Below, piece after piece: positions 1 to 5,366 of a stretch of DNA of 7,768 nucleotides. Source of the stretch: Fusobacteriota bacterium (GTDB lineage: Bacteria > Fusobacteriota > Fusobacteriia > Bac17 > JAEWOZ01); contig JAEWOZ010000003.1 in assembly GCA_023399505.1 (NCBI GenBank), forward strand, positions 1 to 7,768, in the 5' to 3' direction. The translations under genes were made by a program, and so were the position numbers. Every line of letters begins with the position of its first letter. Position 1 is the stretch's first letter. The notes under the pieces are model-generated. The model had not been told where the DNA came from, did no database searches, and saw only the letters and a list, made by a program, of their open reading frames with translations.

Positions 1-712
1 AAACTAAAGTATAATCTTTAATTTCGACTTCATTTTTTATATTAACATTAAATTTTAGTTGGTTTTCCTCGCCCTTAATTATTATATTATTTATATTTTC
101 TAATTTTATATCATATAAATAAATTATTAAAACCCCTAGCTTAGAATCATGTAAGAATACATCTAAAATTATTTCATCTTCAGTTTCAAATAAACTCCTT
201 AACTTTTTTGAAGTTAGATTTTTTCCATTTTTGTCTCTAAATTTTACATCAGGGATTATCTCATTATTATCTTCATCTCTAAAATATAGATCAAAATCAT
301 CATGCTTAGAGATATGATGAACATTTTTTAAATCTTTTCTTGCTCTTACAATTTCTGGTTTTCTAGTTTTTTCACCATGATAAGAGGCTGTTATGCTATA
401 GTCGCCAGGAGTATTAAATTTTATCTCTGTACCCTCTATTATTATAGAGTTATCATCAATAGAATTGTACGCTCTTTTATAATTATTTAAAGACTTAACA
501 TGAAGAGTAACATCTCTTAATTTCTTTTCATTTCCTACTCCTTTATCTAAAGTCTCTTCAATAACTTCAACTGAAATTTTGTCTATTCCATCAGCTACGA
601 CATACTTACAATCACTTTTTATTTTTATCTCTTTTATAGGTAGTAAACTTTTAATATTTGAACTACATTTAGAAAATAATAAAATAAAAAATAATTTGAA
701 GATTAGTCTCAT
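1..712 (-). CDS. Partial Ig-like-module lipoprotein, paralogue of the adjacent USP lipoprotein (3' end outside window)
   Basis: The reading frame is open from ATG 712-710 to the left edge (237 codons seen, no stop), so the C-terminus is missing. ATG 715-713 also exists, but the perfect AAGGAGGT site lies only 1 base from it and 4 bases from ATG 712, a spacing like that of its neighbours. The protein starts MRLIFKLFFILLFSKC: a basic n-region, a hydrophobic core and Cys16, which looks like a lipoprotein signal, although Lys at -1 is unusual. Residues 37-42 (YVVADG) open a bacterial Ig-like (Big_1-like) module, with GDYSITASY near 103-111. The anchors YVVADG, ARKDLK (124-129), HDSKLG (188-193) and LYDIKLE (199-205) recur in the same order, at similar spacing, in the 734-residue protein next door, so the two are paralogues. 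The family is not otherwise recognised. Any C-terminal effector domain lies outside the window. It probably sits in the envelope, facing the periplasm or the surface. Confidence 0.85.
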   Translation of the reverse strand, partial: MRLIFKLFFILLFSKCSSNIKSLLPIKEIKIKSDCKYVVADGIDKISVEVIEETLDKGVGNEKKLRDVTLHVKSLNNYKRAYNSIDDNSIIIEGTEIKFNTPGDYSITASYHGEKTRKPEIVRARKDLKNVHHISKHDDFDLYFRDEDNNEIIPDVKFRDKNGKNLTSKKLRSLFETEDEIILDVFLHDSKLGVLIIYLYDIKLENINNIIIKGEENQLKFNVNIKNEVEIKDYTLV

Positions 713-715
713 CAT

Positions 716-723
716 ACCTCCTT
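716..723 (-). promoter_or_regulatory. Ribosome binding site AAGGAGGT that decides the start of the left-edge gene
   Basis: This is a full match to the anti-Shine-Dalgarno consensus. Its GGAGG core is 1 base from ATG 715-713 and 4 bases from ATG 712-710. The other genes here use 4-5 bases (10 for moxR), so ATG 712 is the better start. Confidence 0.8.
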
Positions 724-745
724 AGATACAAATTTTGCTATGCTT

Positions 746-774
746 ATGATAACAACTTATCAACTAATTGTCAA
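746..774 (-). promoter_or_regulatory. Sigma70-type promoter for the left-edge lipoprotein gene
   Basis: On the minus strand, TTGACA (774-769, perfect -35) is followed by a 17-base spacer and TATCAT (751-746, 5 of 6 for the -10). The predicted transcript would start near 739, leaving a leader of about 25 bases that contains the AAGGAGGT site. The -35 begins only 4 bases after the stop codon of the USP gene, so the paralogue can be expressed separately. No terminator lies between the two genes, so read-through from upstream is also possible. Confidence 0.72.
747..762. repeat. Inverted repeat TGATAA-N4-TTATCA overlapping the promoter
   Basis: Two perfect 6-base arms are separated by 4 bases, lying across the spacer and most of the -10 element of the promoter at 746-774. 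The position would suit an operator for a dimeric repressor, but a 6-base palindrome can occur by chance in DNA this AT-rich. No regulator is identifiable in the window. Confidence 0.4.
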
Positions 775-778
775 TTAA

Positions 779-2983
779 CTATTCTTTTTCATAAATGATA
801 CTATAAATTGTACCTACATTATCATCAAATTCATCTTCATTTACTCTACTATCATCATTCTTATACCACTTTCCAGATTTTTTATCCTTTAAGTATGCAA
901 TATAATGTCCTCCGCTAGAACCACCTAGATGAACAGTGCATGCTACGGGTTCAAACCTTAAAATTTTATCTTTTCCATTTAGATAATCAAAGTGAGGTAA
1001 TTTTAGCAATTCTTTAACATTCAAAATTTTTCTTTCATCTTTTAATTGAATTTTAGGATCCTTAGGATTTGTTAATTTCCTATTTATATTTAAAATGAAG
1101 TAGTTTGAAATTTCTAAAATCTTTTTATTTTTATTTATATTTATGTAGAATTTTTTAAGGTCTGTTTTAGTATCTTTCGTAATATAACTCTCTTCTGGGA
1201 GATTTTTTTCTAAAATAGTTTCAGCATCAATTTCAACTTCTTCAATTATTTCAGAATGATTTAAATTAATATTAACTAAATCTTGTACAGTAGGTGTTTT
1301 ACCTAGATTAAAGAATTTAAAAAATTCATAACTTATAGGTTCAAATGAAAATGTTTCTCTTATTTTTATTTCACTATCTTTTAAAAAATTCTGTGTCATA
1401 ATAAGATTTTTAAGAGTAGCTCTATTAATTTCATAAATCTCTTTTGCTTCTAAATATGCTTTCTCATCAAAAGTACTTTCTATTGACAAGAAGTTTATAT
1501 TTATACTTTTAGATTTATCTTCTATCATAACCGCTTCTAAAATACGATTCATTACTTCTGAGCAATCATGTTGACGTTTATCGTCTACTCTTTCATAAGC
1601 AGAAGAATTTGAAATATTTATTAAAATTTTTTGTATTAGTTCTTTTTGAACTTCACCGTTTAATTTTGAATTTGAATTATAAAATGGTGATCCTTTTCCT
1701 AATCTTATGGCATTTATTAAAGATTTTATGGAATTTATTATTTCCATATTTCCTTCGCGATAAGTTTCTAATTGAGAGTCTAAAACTCTGGTAGAGGCAA
1801 GTGCTTTTATTGCAGAATTAAAAAAACAAGTATTTCCTAGATTTATTAAACCAGGCCATTCTGATATGTTTTCAGATAATCCAACCATTTCCATGCTACC
1901 TCGAACTATTAAACTGTCTATTATGTTTTCATCTTTAAATATATCAAGATTTGAAGAAGTAATTAGATCCCCTATAATGATTGCAAAAAATTTATTATTT
2001 TCCTTATATATAAGCATTGAATCAGAAACATATAAATTTTCTCCCTTTTTTAAAAAAGGGATATTATTAATTTTAAAACTCAATTGATTAAGCTCTGATA
2101 AGTAAATTGGTAATGGAATAGGTTCTGCATCCTTAAAAGTAGTATTATAATTTACAATTATCTCTCTTTCATTAACTTGAACTTTTTCACCATTTATTTC
2201 CACCTCAGTACTAATGAAATAAGTACCAGCTTCAAGTTCGTCTCTATTTACGTTTTCTCTTAAAGAAAAGTCCATATTTTTAATTATCAAATCTTTTTCT
2301 TCTAATACCTCTTCTTTATTATCAACAATTTTTTTAGCTCTAATCTCTTTTAAACTATCGCCAACATTAAGTTCACTTTTTTCTACCTCAATTTTTATAT
2401 CATAAAGTTTCAGATTTATATCTCCTAACTTAGAATCGTTTAGGTAGACTTCTATCTTAGCATTTTCTAAATTTTGCAATGGAAGTAAATTTTTAAGTTC
2501 TTGTCCTTTATAAAAATATTTTGCACCTTGAAGATAATTAGAATTTTTACTTTTAATTCCTAACTTTTGATCTTTATCTAAAAGATAAAGATCTTGGAGA
2601 GAGGCAAATTTAGAGATGTTTATGTTAGTTTTTAAATTTTTTCTAGCATGAATTATTGTTTCTATACTTCTATTTTTCCTTGAAGATTGAGCATAGAATT
2701 TAAAATCTCCTTCCTTTTCAGTACTCAAATTTTCCTTTTCAAGTGGTTTATACGGAGCTTCATTAAAAGAATAATATAAGACAAATTTTTCTATTTTCTT
2801 TCCTCTTTTGTCCTTTAATGTAAAATTTACCTCATCTTTACCGTCTGCTACTACATAGGTTGAAGAAGGCTCTAAATATGTGAACTGTAGCTCTTCCATT
2901 CTACTTCTAGAATCTAAAGTAGTGTCGCTGGTTGCAAAAGTGCAGCCTGTTATAAATAATAAGATATATTTAATGAGAGCCAT
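779..2983 (-). CDS. Lipoprotein with N-terminal Ig-like modules and a C-terminal ubiquitin-specific protease (USP, peptidase C19) domain
   Basis: This 734-residue product is predicted to be a membrane-anchored cysteine protease that cleaves ubiquitin or a ubiquitin-like protein. The start ATG follows GAGG by 5 bases. Residues 1-14 (MALIKYILLFITGC) form a lipoprotein signal with a good lipobox, ITGC. Residues about 40-280 hold Ig-like modules (YVVADGKDEVNF at 43-54 resembles Big_1). Residues about 285-372 are an unrecognised linker domain. The USP core spans 378-734, about the usual length. It has the Cys box GLINLGNTCFFNS (Asn381, Cys386), a QDA-like box QHDCSE (471-476), ISNYFILNINRK (625-636) in the place of the LxLKRF strand, and the His box FEPVACTVH then GGHYIAY (His693) and WYKNDDSRV (Asp710). 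The triad looks intact. No CxxC pairs for a zinc ribbon are present; the protein has only four Cys (14, 386, 474, 682). The USP call is strong; substrate and cell location are inferred. The next gene encodes a paralogue of its N-terminal half. Confidence 0.93.
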   Translation of the reverse strand: MALIKYILLFITGCTFATSDTTLDSRSRMEELQFTYLEPSSTYVVADGKDEVNFTLKDKRGKKIEKFVLYYSFNEAPYKPLEKENLSTEKEGDFKFYAQSSRKNRSIETIIHARKNLKTNINISKFASLQDLYLLDKDQKLGIKSKNSNYLQGAKYFYKGQELKNLLPLQNLENAKIEVYLNDSKLGDINLKLYDIKIEVEKSELNVGDSLKEIRAKKIVDNKEEVLEEKDLIIKNMDFSLRENVNRDELEAGTYFISTEVEINGEKVQVNEREIIVNYNTTFKDAEPIPLPIYLSELNQLSFKINNIPFLKKGENLYVSDSMLIYKENNKFFAIIIGDLITSSNLDIFKDENIIDSLIVRGSMEMVGLSENISEWPGLINLGNTCFFNSAIKALASTRVLDSQLETYREGNMEIINSIKSLINAIRLGKGSPFYNSNSKLNGEVQKELIQKILINISNSSAYERVDDKRQHDCSEVMNRILEAVMIEDKSKSININFLSIESTFDEKAYLEAKEIYEINRATLKNLIMTQNFLKDSEIKIRETFSFEPISYEFFKFFNLGKTPTVQDLVNINLNHSEIIEEVEIDAETILEKNLPEESYITKDTKTDLKKFYININKNKKILEISNYFILNINRKLTNPKDPKIQLKDERKILNVKELLKLPHFDYLNGKDKILRFEPVACTVHLGGSSGGHYIAYLKDKKSGKWYKNDDSRVNEDEFDDNVGTIYSIIYEKE

Positions 2984-3012
2984 TTTTACCTCTTTAACTT
3001 TCTTTATATAAA

Positions 3013-3041
3013 TTTATACCTCTAATCTAAATAAAAAACAA
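3013..3041 (-). promoter_or_regulatory. Possible promoter for the USP lipoprotein gene
   Basis: On the minus strand, TTGTTT (3041-3036) is followed by a 17-base spacer and TATAAA (3018-3013, 5 of 6). The -35 is weak and overlaps the last arm and T-run of the upstream terminator. A promoter is expected here because a terminator separates this gene from the one before it, but AT-rich DNA gives many such matches. The nearby TATATAAAG at about 3009-3001 is an alternative -10. Confidence 0.35.
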
Positions 3042-3067
3042 AGCTTTTTAATTTCATAAAGCTTTGT
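3032..3067 (-). terminator. Rho-independent terminator after the moxR operon
   Basis: On the minus strand the arms ACAAAGCTTT (3067-3058) and AAAGCTTTGT (3047-3038) are perfect 10-base complements around a 10-base loop, followed at once by a run of T (3037-3033). It lies 23 bases past the stop of the 221-residue gene and ends transcription unit A. Each arm contains AAGCTT, itself palindromic. On the plus strand the hairpin is followed by a less regular pyrimidine stretch, so weak action in that direction is possible. Confidence 0.85.
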
Positions 3068-3090
3068 CTCTTTTTCATTTAATTTAACTG

Positions 3091-3756
3091 TTACTCTTCA
3101 TACTTTTGTTCAATTTTCAATATTATACTTTCTAAACTTTCCAATAATTCATTTAAATCTTCATCCTTTAAATTATAAGAAGGATGTTTTATTTCATTTA
3201 CTTTACATAAAATTTCATTTATATTATTAGAGCCTAAGCCCAGTTTTTCGAATTTAGTTACAAGTTCCTCATTAGAACAATTATAATCCAATCCAATTTT
3301 TTCATTCAAGTAGTTTTTAAAATATTGTAATATTAAAAATATTTTGTACTTATTTTTTTTGTTTTTTTTCAATAAAAAGTTCAAAGAGTTTTTATATTTT
3401 TCATATGGGTCAAAAGGCATGAAAAGTAACTTTTCAGCAACCTTTGTCAACGCAAAGTATAAAAGAATAAAGAAGGGTAATATTAAAACCCATAAATAAT
3501 CTAAATAAACTTTTTTATTTGTTACCTTTTTTTTATTTTTTGCAATCTTTTTATTTAAGTTATTTTCTTGAGAGGTCTCAACCTCTAATTTGTAACCTTT
3601 ATTTACTTTTTCAACTCTATTAATTTTAAAGCTTTTAAAGCAATCTCTAATCTCTTCTTCAGAATGAATATTATAGACTTTTATATCTATTAATTTATTT
3701 TGTAATTGAGAAGATAACAAATTTAAATACAGTGCAAAAAATACTAAACATTTCAT
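3091..3756 (-). CDS. Single-pass membrane protein with a BatD/DUF4381-like C-terminal domain, partner of MoxR
   Basis: This is a 221-residue protein with a strong start: AAGGAGG then 4 bases to ATG. Residues 1-16 (MKCLVFFALYLNLLSS) look like a signal peptide. Residues about 20-84 form a small periplasmic part ending in a Lys-rich stretch. One transmembrane segment lies at 85-108 (around WVLILPFFILLYFAL). Residues about 115-221 would be cytoplasmic. The tail pattern (YFKNYLNEKIGL at 145-156, then NEELVTKFEKLGL at 162-174, then EILCKVNEIKHPSY at 181-194) matches the layout I associate with the C-terminal domain of BatD/DUF4381-type proteins, where a helix is followed by a T/S-x-E-E-L-like box and a K-F/H-A/P-x-Y box. 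Such proteins are commonly encoded beside moxR with DUF58 and von Willebrand A genes, which supports the call. The exact family is uncertain without a profile search. It is the last gene of its unit, just before the terminator. Confidence 0.75.
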   Translation of the reverse strand: MKCLVFFALYLNLLSSQLQNKLIDIKVYNIHSEEEIRDCFKSFKINRVEKVNKGYKLEVETSQENNLNKKIAKNKKKVTNKKVYLDYLWVLILPFFILLYFALTKVAEKLLFMPFDPYEKYKNSLNFLLKKNKKNKYKIFLILQYFKNYLNEKIGLDYNCSNEELVTKFEKLGLGSNNINEILCKVNEIKHPSYNLKDEDLNELLESLESIILKIEQKYEE

Positions 3757-3806
3757 TTTGCCTCCTTTTTTATAGTTCTTACAATTAGTTTTTCAAAATT
3801 GCAAAG

Positions 3807-3881
3807 CTAAGAAAAAGAAGATTTTATCGTTTTGGATAACATGATAACCATGCCTTCATAAATTTTACCTATTTCTTTAAC
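3807..3881 (-). other. Possible out-of-frame continuation of the small lipoprotein gene
   Basis: The 170-residue frame stops at 3879-3877 just after a run of seven T on the minus strand (3888-3882). Removing one T would join it to this frame, adding 24 residues (VKEIGKIYEGMVIMLSK and on) before TAG at 3809-3807 and giving a 193-residue product. The added stretch has a protein-like mix of charged and hydrophobic residues and brings the gene end to 50 bases from the next start, in line with the tight spacing elsewhere. It could reflect a sequencing error, a recent frameshift mutation, or slippage on the T7 tract. Confidence 0.45.
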
Positions 3882-4389
3882 AAAAAAAGTTGCTTTCATA
3901 TCCATAAATTGTTTCTTCATAACCGTATTGAAGAAAATCATGTTCATTTTGATTAGAGGTAGAGTACTCTTTTTTTTCTTCAAACCTTCTGTCTCTTTCA
4001 AATTTTTCTTTAGCTTTTTGTTCTTCACGCTGGAAGTCTAATAAGGTTTTAGCTTTTGAGTAATCTACATTTATCTTATTTTGATTTTCCCAATCTTTTA
4101 TTTCTTTTTCATAACTCTTTCTTTCTTCTTCTTTTATTTCTAACAATGTTTTAGCTTCTGAATAGTCTACTTTGATATTAGAGATATCAGAAAGAATTTT
4201 TTTCTTTGAATTAGTCTGTTTTCTGCCTATTACATAATCTACATTTTTATTTTTATTAACGCTATTGGTATTATTTTGATTTTCTTCCCCTTCTTCGCCA
4301 TAAGGTTTCAAAGAAGAAGAAAATTTTAAACCTTTAGAAAAATTCAATTTACTACAATTTGACAATAGCATAACTACTAATAATAACAT
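3877..4389 (-). CDS. Small repeat-containing, coiled-coil-rich lipoprotein
   Basis: The gene encodes 170 residues as read. The start is ATG 4389-4387, 5 bases after GGAG and 10 bases after the moxR stop. No other start is open in frame, since a stop lies at 4413-4411. MLLLVVMLLSNC is a very short signal with no basic residue and ends in LSNC, so Cys12 is the likely lipidation site. Asn at -1 is less usual than Gly, Ala or Ser. A low-complexity Asn/Glu/Lys stretch follows (about 30-65). Then come two copies of a 34-residue repeat beginning VDYSEAKTLLE (74) and VDYSKAKTLLD (108), with highly charged Glu/Lys/Arg helices likely to form coiled coil, and a degenerate extra start NVDY at 49-52. The tail is Tyr-rich (QYGYEETIYGYES). 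The family is not recognised. Its place between moxR and its presumed membrane partner suggests a role in the same envelope process. The 3' end may be frameshifted. Confidence 0.8.
   Translation of the reverse strand: MLLLVVMLLSNCSKLNFSKGLKFSSSLKPYGEEGEENQNNTNSVNKNKNVDYVIGRKQTNSKKKILSDISNIKVDYSEAKTLLEIKEEERKSYEKEIKDWENQNKINVDYSKAKTLLDFQREEQKAKEKFERDRRFEEKKEYSTSNQNEHDFLQYGYEETIYGYESNFFC
4039..4170 (-). repeat. Tandem 34-residue (102-base) repeat inside the small lipoprotein gene
   Basis: The block coding VDYSEAKTLLE (4170-4138) recurs 102 bases further on as VDYSKAKTLLD (4068-4036). The two 33-base blocks differ at only about half a dozen positions, some of them silent. This points to a fairly recent or actively conserved internal duplication. 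The Glu/Lys-rich region after each block is more diverged. Confidence 0.75.
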
Positions 4390-4399
4390 TTTTACTCCT

Positions 4400-5353
4400 T
4401 TAGTAAAATTTTACTTTTTTTAAAATTTCTTCAATAATTTGAGAAGAGGTAATACCTTCATTTTTAGCATTAGAGCTCATTATAATTCTATGCCTCAAAA
4501 CATCTGGTGCAATTTCTCTTATATCTTCTGCAGTTACATAATTTCTCTCTTTAAAAAATGCAATTGCTTTGGAACATAGTACCAATGCTAAAGTTCCTCT
4601 AGGAGATGCTCCGCACATAACATATTTTGAATATTCCCTACTTTTTAAAATTATCTCTATTATATAATCTTTAAGTTTATCATCTAAATGGACAGATTTA
4701 ATTGATTCTCTTATTGAAAATATATCAGTTTTAGACACCATCTTAACAAAATTATATCTAAAACGATTGTTTTCTGCAAATTTGTTTAAAATAGCTCTTT
4801 CTTCTTCTCTAGAAGGATAATTAATTTTAAGTTTCATTAAAAACCTATCTTGTTGTGCTTCAGGAAGAGGGTAAGTACCGTCATGCTCAATTGGATTTTG
4901 TGTAGCTAGGACTATAAAAGGTAAATCTAATTTATAAGTTCTGCCTCCTATCGTTACTTGTTTTTCTTGCATTGCTTCTAAAAGAGCTGATTGAACTTTT
5001 GCAGGCGCTCTATTTATTTCGTCAGCTAAAATTATATTTGAAAATATAGGTCCTTTTTTAGTAATAAATTCGCCTATTTTTTGATAATATACTACATTTC
5101 CTATTATATCTGAAGGTAGTAGGTCTGGAGTAAATTGAATCCTCCTAAAATTTAAACCTATTAACTTAGCAATAGTACTAACAGTAGAGGTTTTAGCTAA
5201 ACCTGGTAAGCCTTCTAGAAGTATATTAGTACCTGTAAATATACCTATTAAAATTCTATCAATCATATATTTCTGGCCAATTATATAATTAGAAATTTCT
5301 TTTCTTACCTCATGGATGATCCTCATATCTCGATCTGTATTTTTCATCTTCAT
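4400..5353 (-). CDS. MoxR-type AAA+ ATPase
   Basis: This 317-residue protein has the usual MoxR length. MoxR ATPases are cytoplasmic AAA+ chaperones that help mature or assemble partner proteins, often through von Willebrand A proteins. All core motifs are visible: Walker A GLPGLAKT (48-55, Lys54), Walker B IILADEINRAP (107-117, Asp111-Glu112), the family stretch QSALLEAMQE (121-130), sensor 1 in LATQNPIEHDGTYPLPEA (149-166, Asn153), arginine finger in QQDRF (Arg170), and sensor 2 GASPRGT (248-254, Arg252). The start ATG 5353-5351 lies 10 bases after GGAG. That site overlaps the TAG stop of the upstream gene (TTAGGAG), so the two genes are probably co-transcribed and perhaps coupled. A second in-frame ATG at 5347 is less well placed. 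The DUF58 gene that usually follows moxR is missing here; a small lipoprotein gene takes its place. Confidence 0.96.
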   Translation of the reverse strand: MKMKNTDRDMRIIHEVRKEISNYIIGQKYMIDRILIGIFTGTNILLEGLPGLAKTSTVSTIAKLIGLNFRRIQFTPDLLPSDIIGNVVYYQKIGEFITKKGPIFSNIILADEINRAPAKVQSALLEAMQEKQVTIGGRTYKLDLPFIVLATQNPIEHDGTYPLPEAQQDRFLMKLKINYPSREEERAILNKFAENNRFRYNFVKMVSKTDIFSIRESIKSVHLDDKLKDYIIEIILKSREYSKYVMCGASPRGTLALVLCSKAIAFFKERNYVTAEDIREIAPDVLRHRIIMSSNAKNEGITSSQIIEEILKKVKFY

Positions 5354-5366
5354 TTATTCATGTCTC

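Noticed and set aside
1609..2087. Two plus-strand open frames (1609-1794 and 1866-2087)
   Set aside because: Both lie inside the well-supported USP gene on the other strand, and their products are low-complexity Leu/Phe/Ile-rich translations of AT-rich antisense DNA.
3769..3796. Promoter-like TTGAAA-16-TATAAA before the 221-residue gene
   Set aside because: The transcript would start at or inside the Shine-Dalgarno site, and such matches are common in AT-rich DNA. Read-through from the upstream genes explains expression.
3832..3852. Repeated GTTATC around ATG on the minus strand (GGTTATCATGTTATCC)
   Set aside because: It is a short direct repeat, not a true palindrome, and lies within the possible frameshifted tail of the lipoprotein. 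No function can be supported.
3807..4028. Independent 73-residue gene on the minus strand
   Set aside because: Its first two thirds are an out-of-frame reading of the repeat lipoprotein gene, with a Lys-rich nonsense composition. Only its last 24 residues look protein-like, and they are better explained as a frameshifted tail of that gene.
5350..5361. Three-codon minigene ATG-AAT-AAA-TGA overlapping the moxR start
   Set aside because: Its ATG is only 2 bases from GGAG and the overlap could be chance. It is not enough to claim a regulatory leader peptide.
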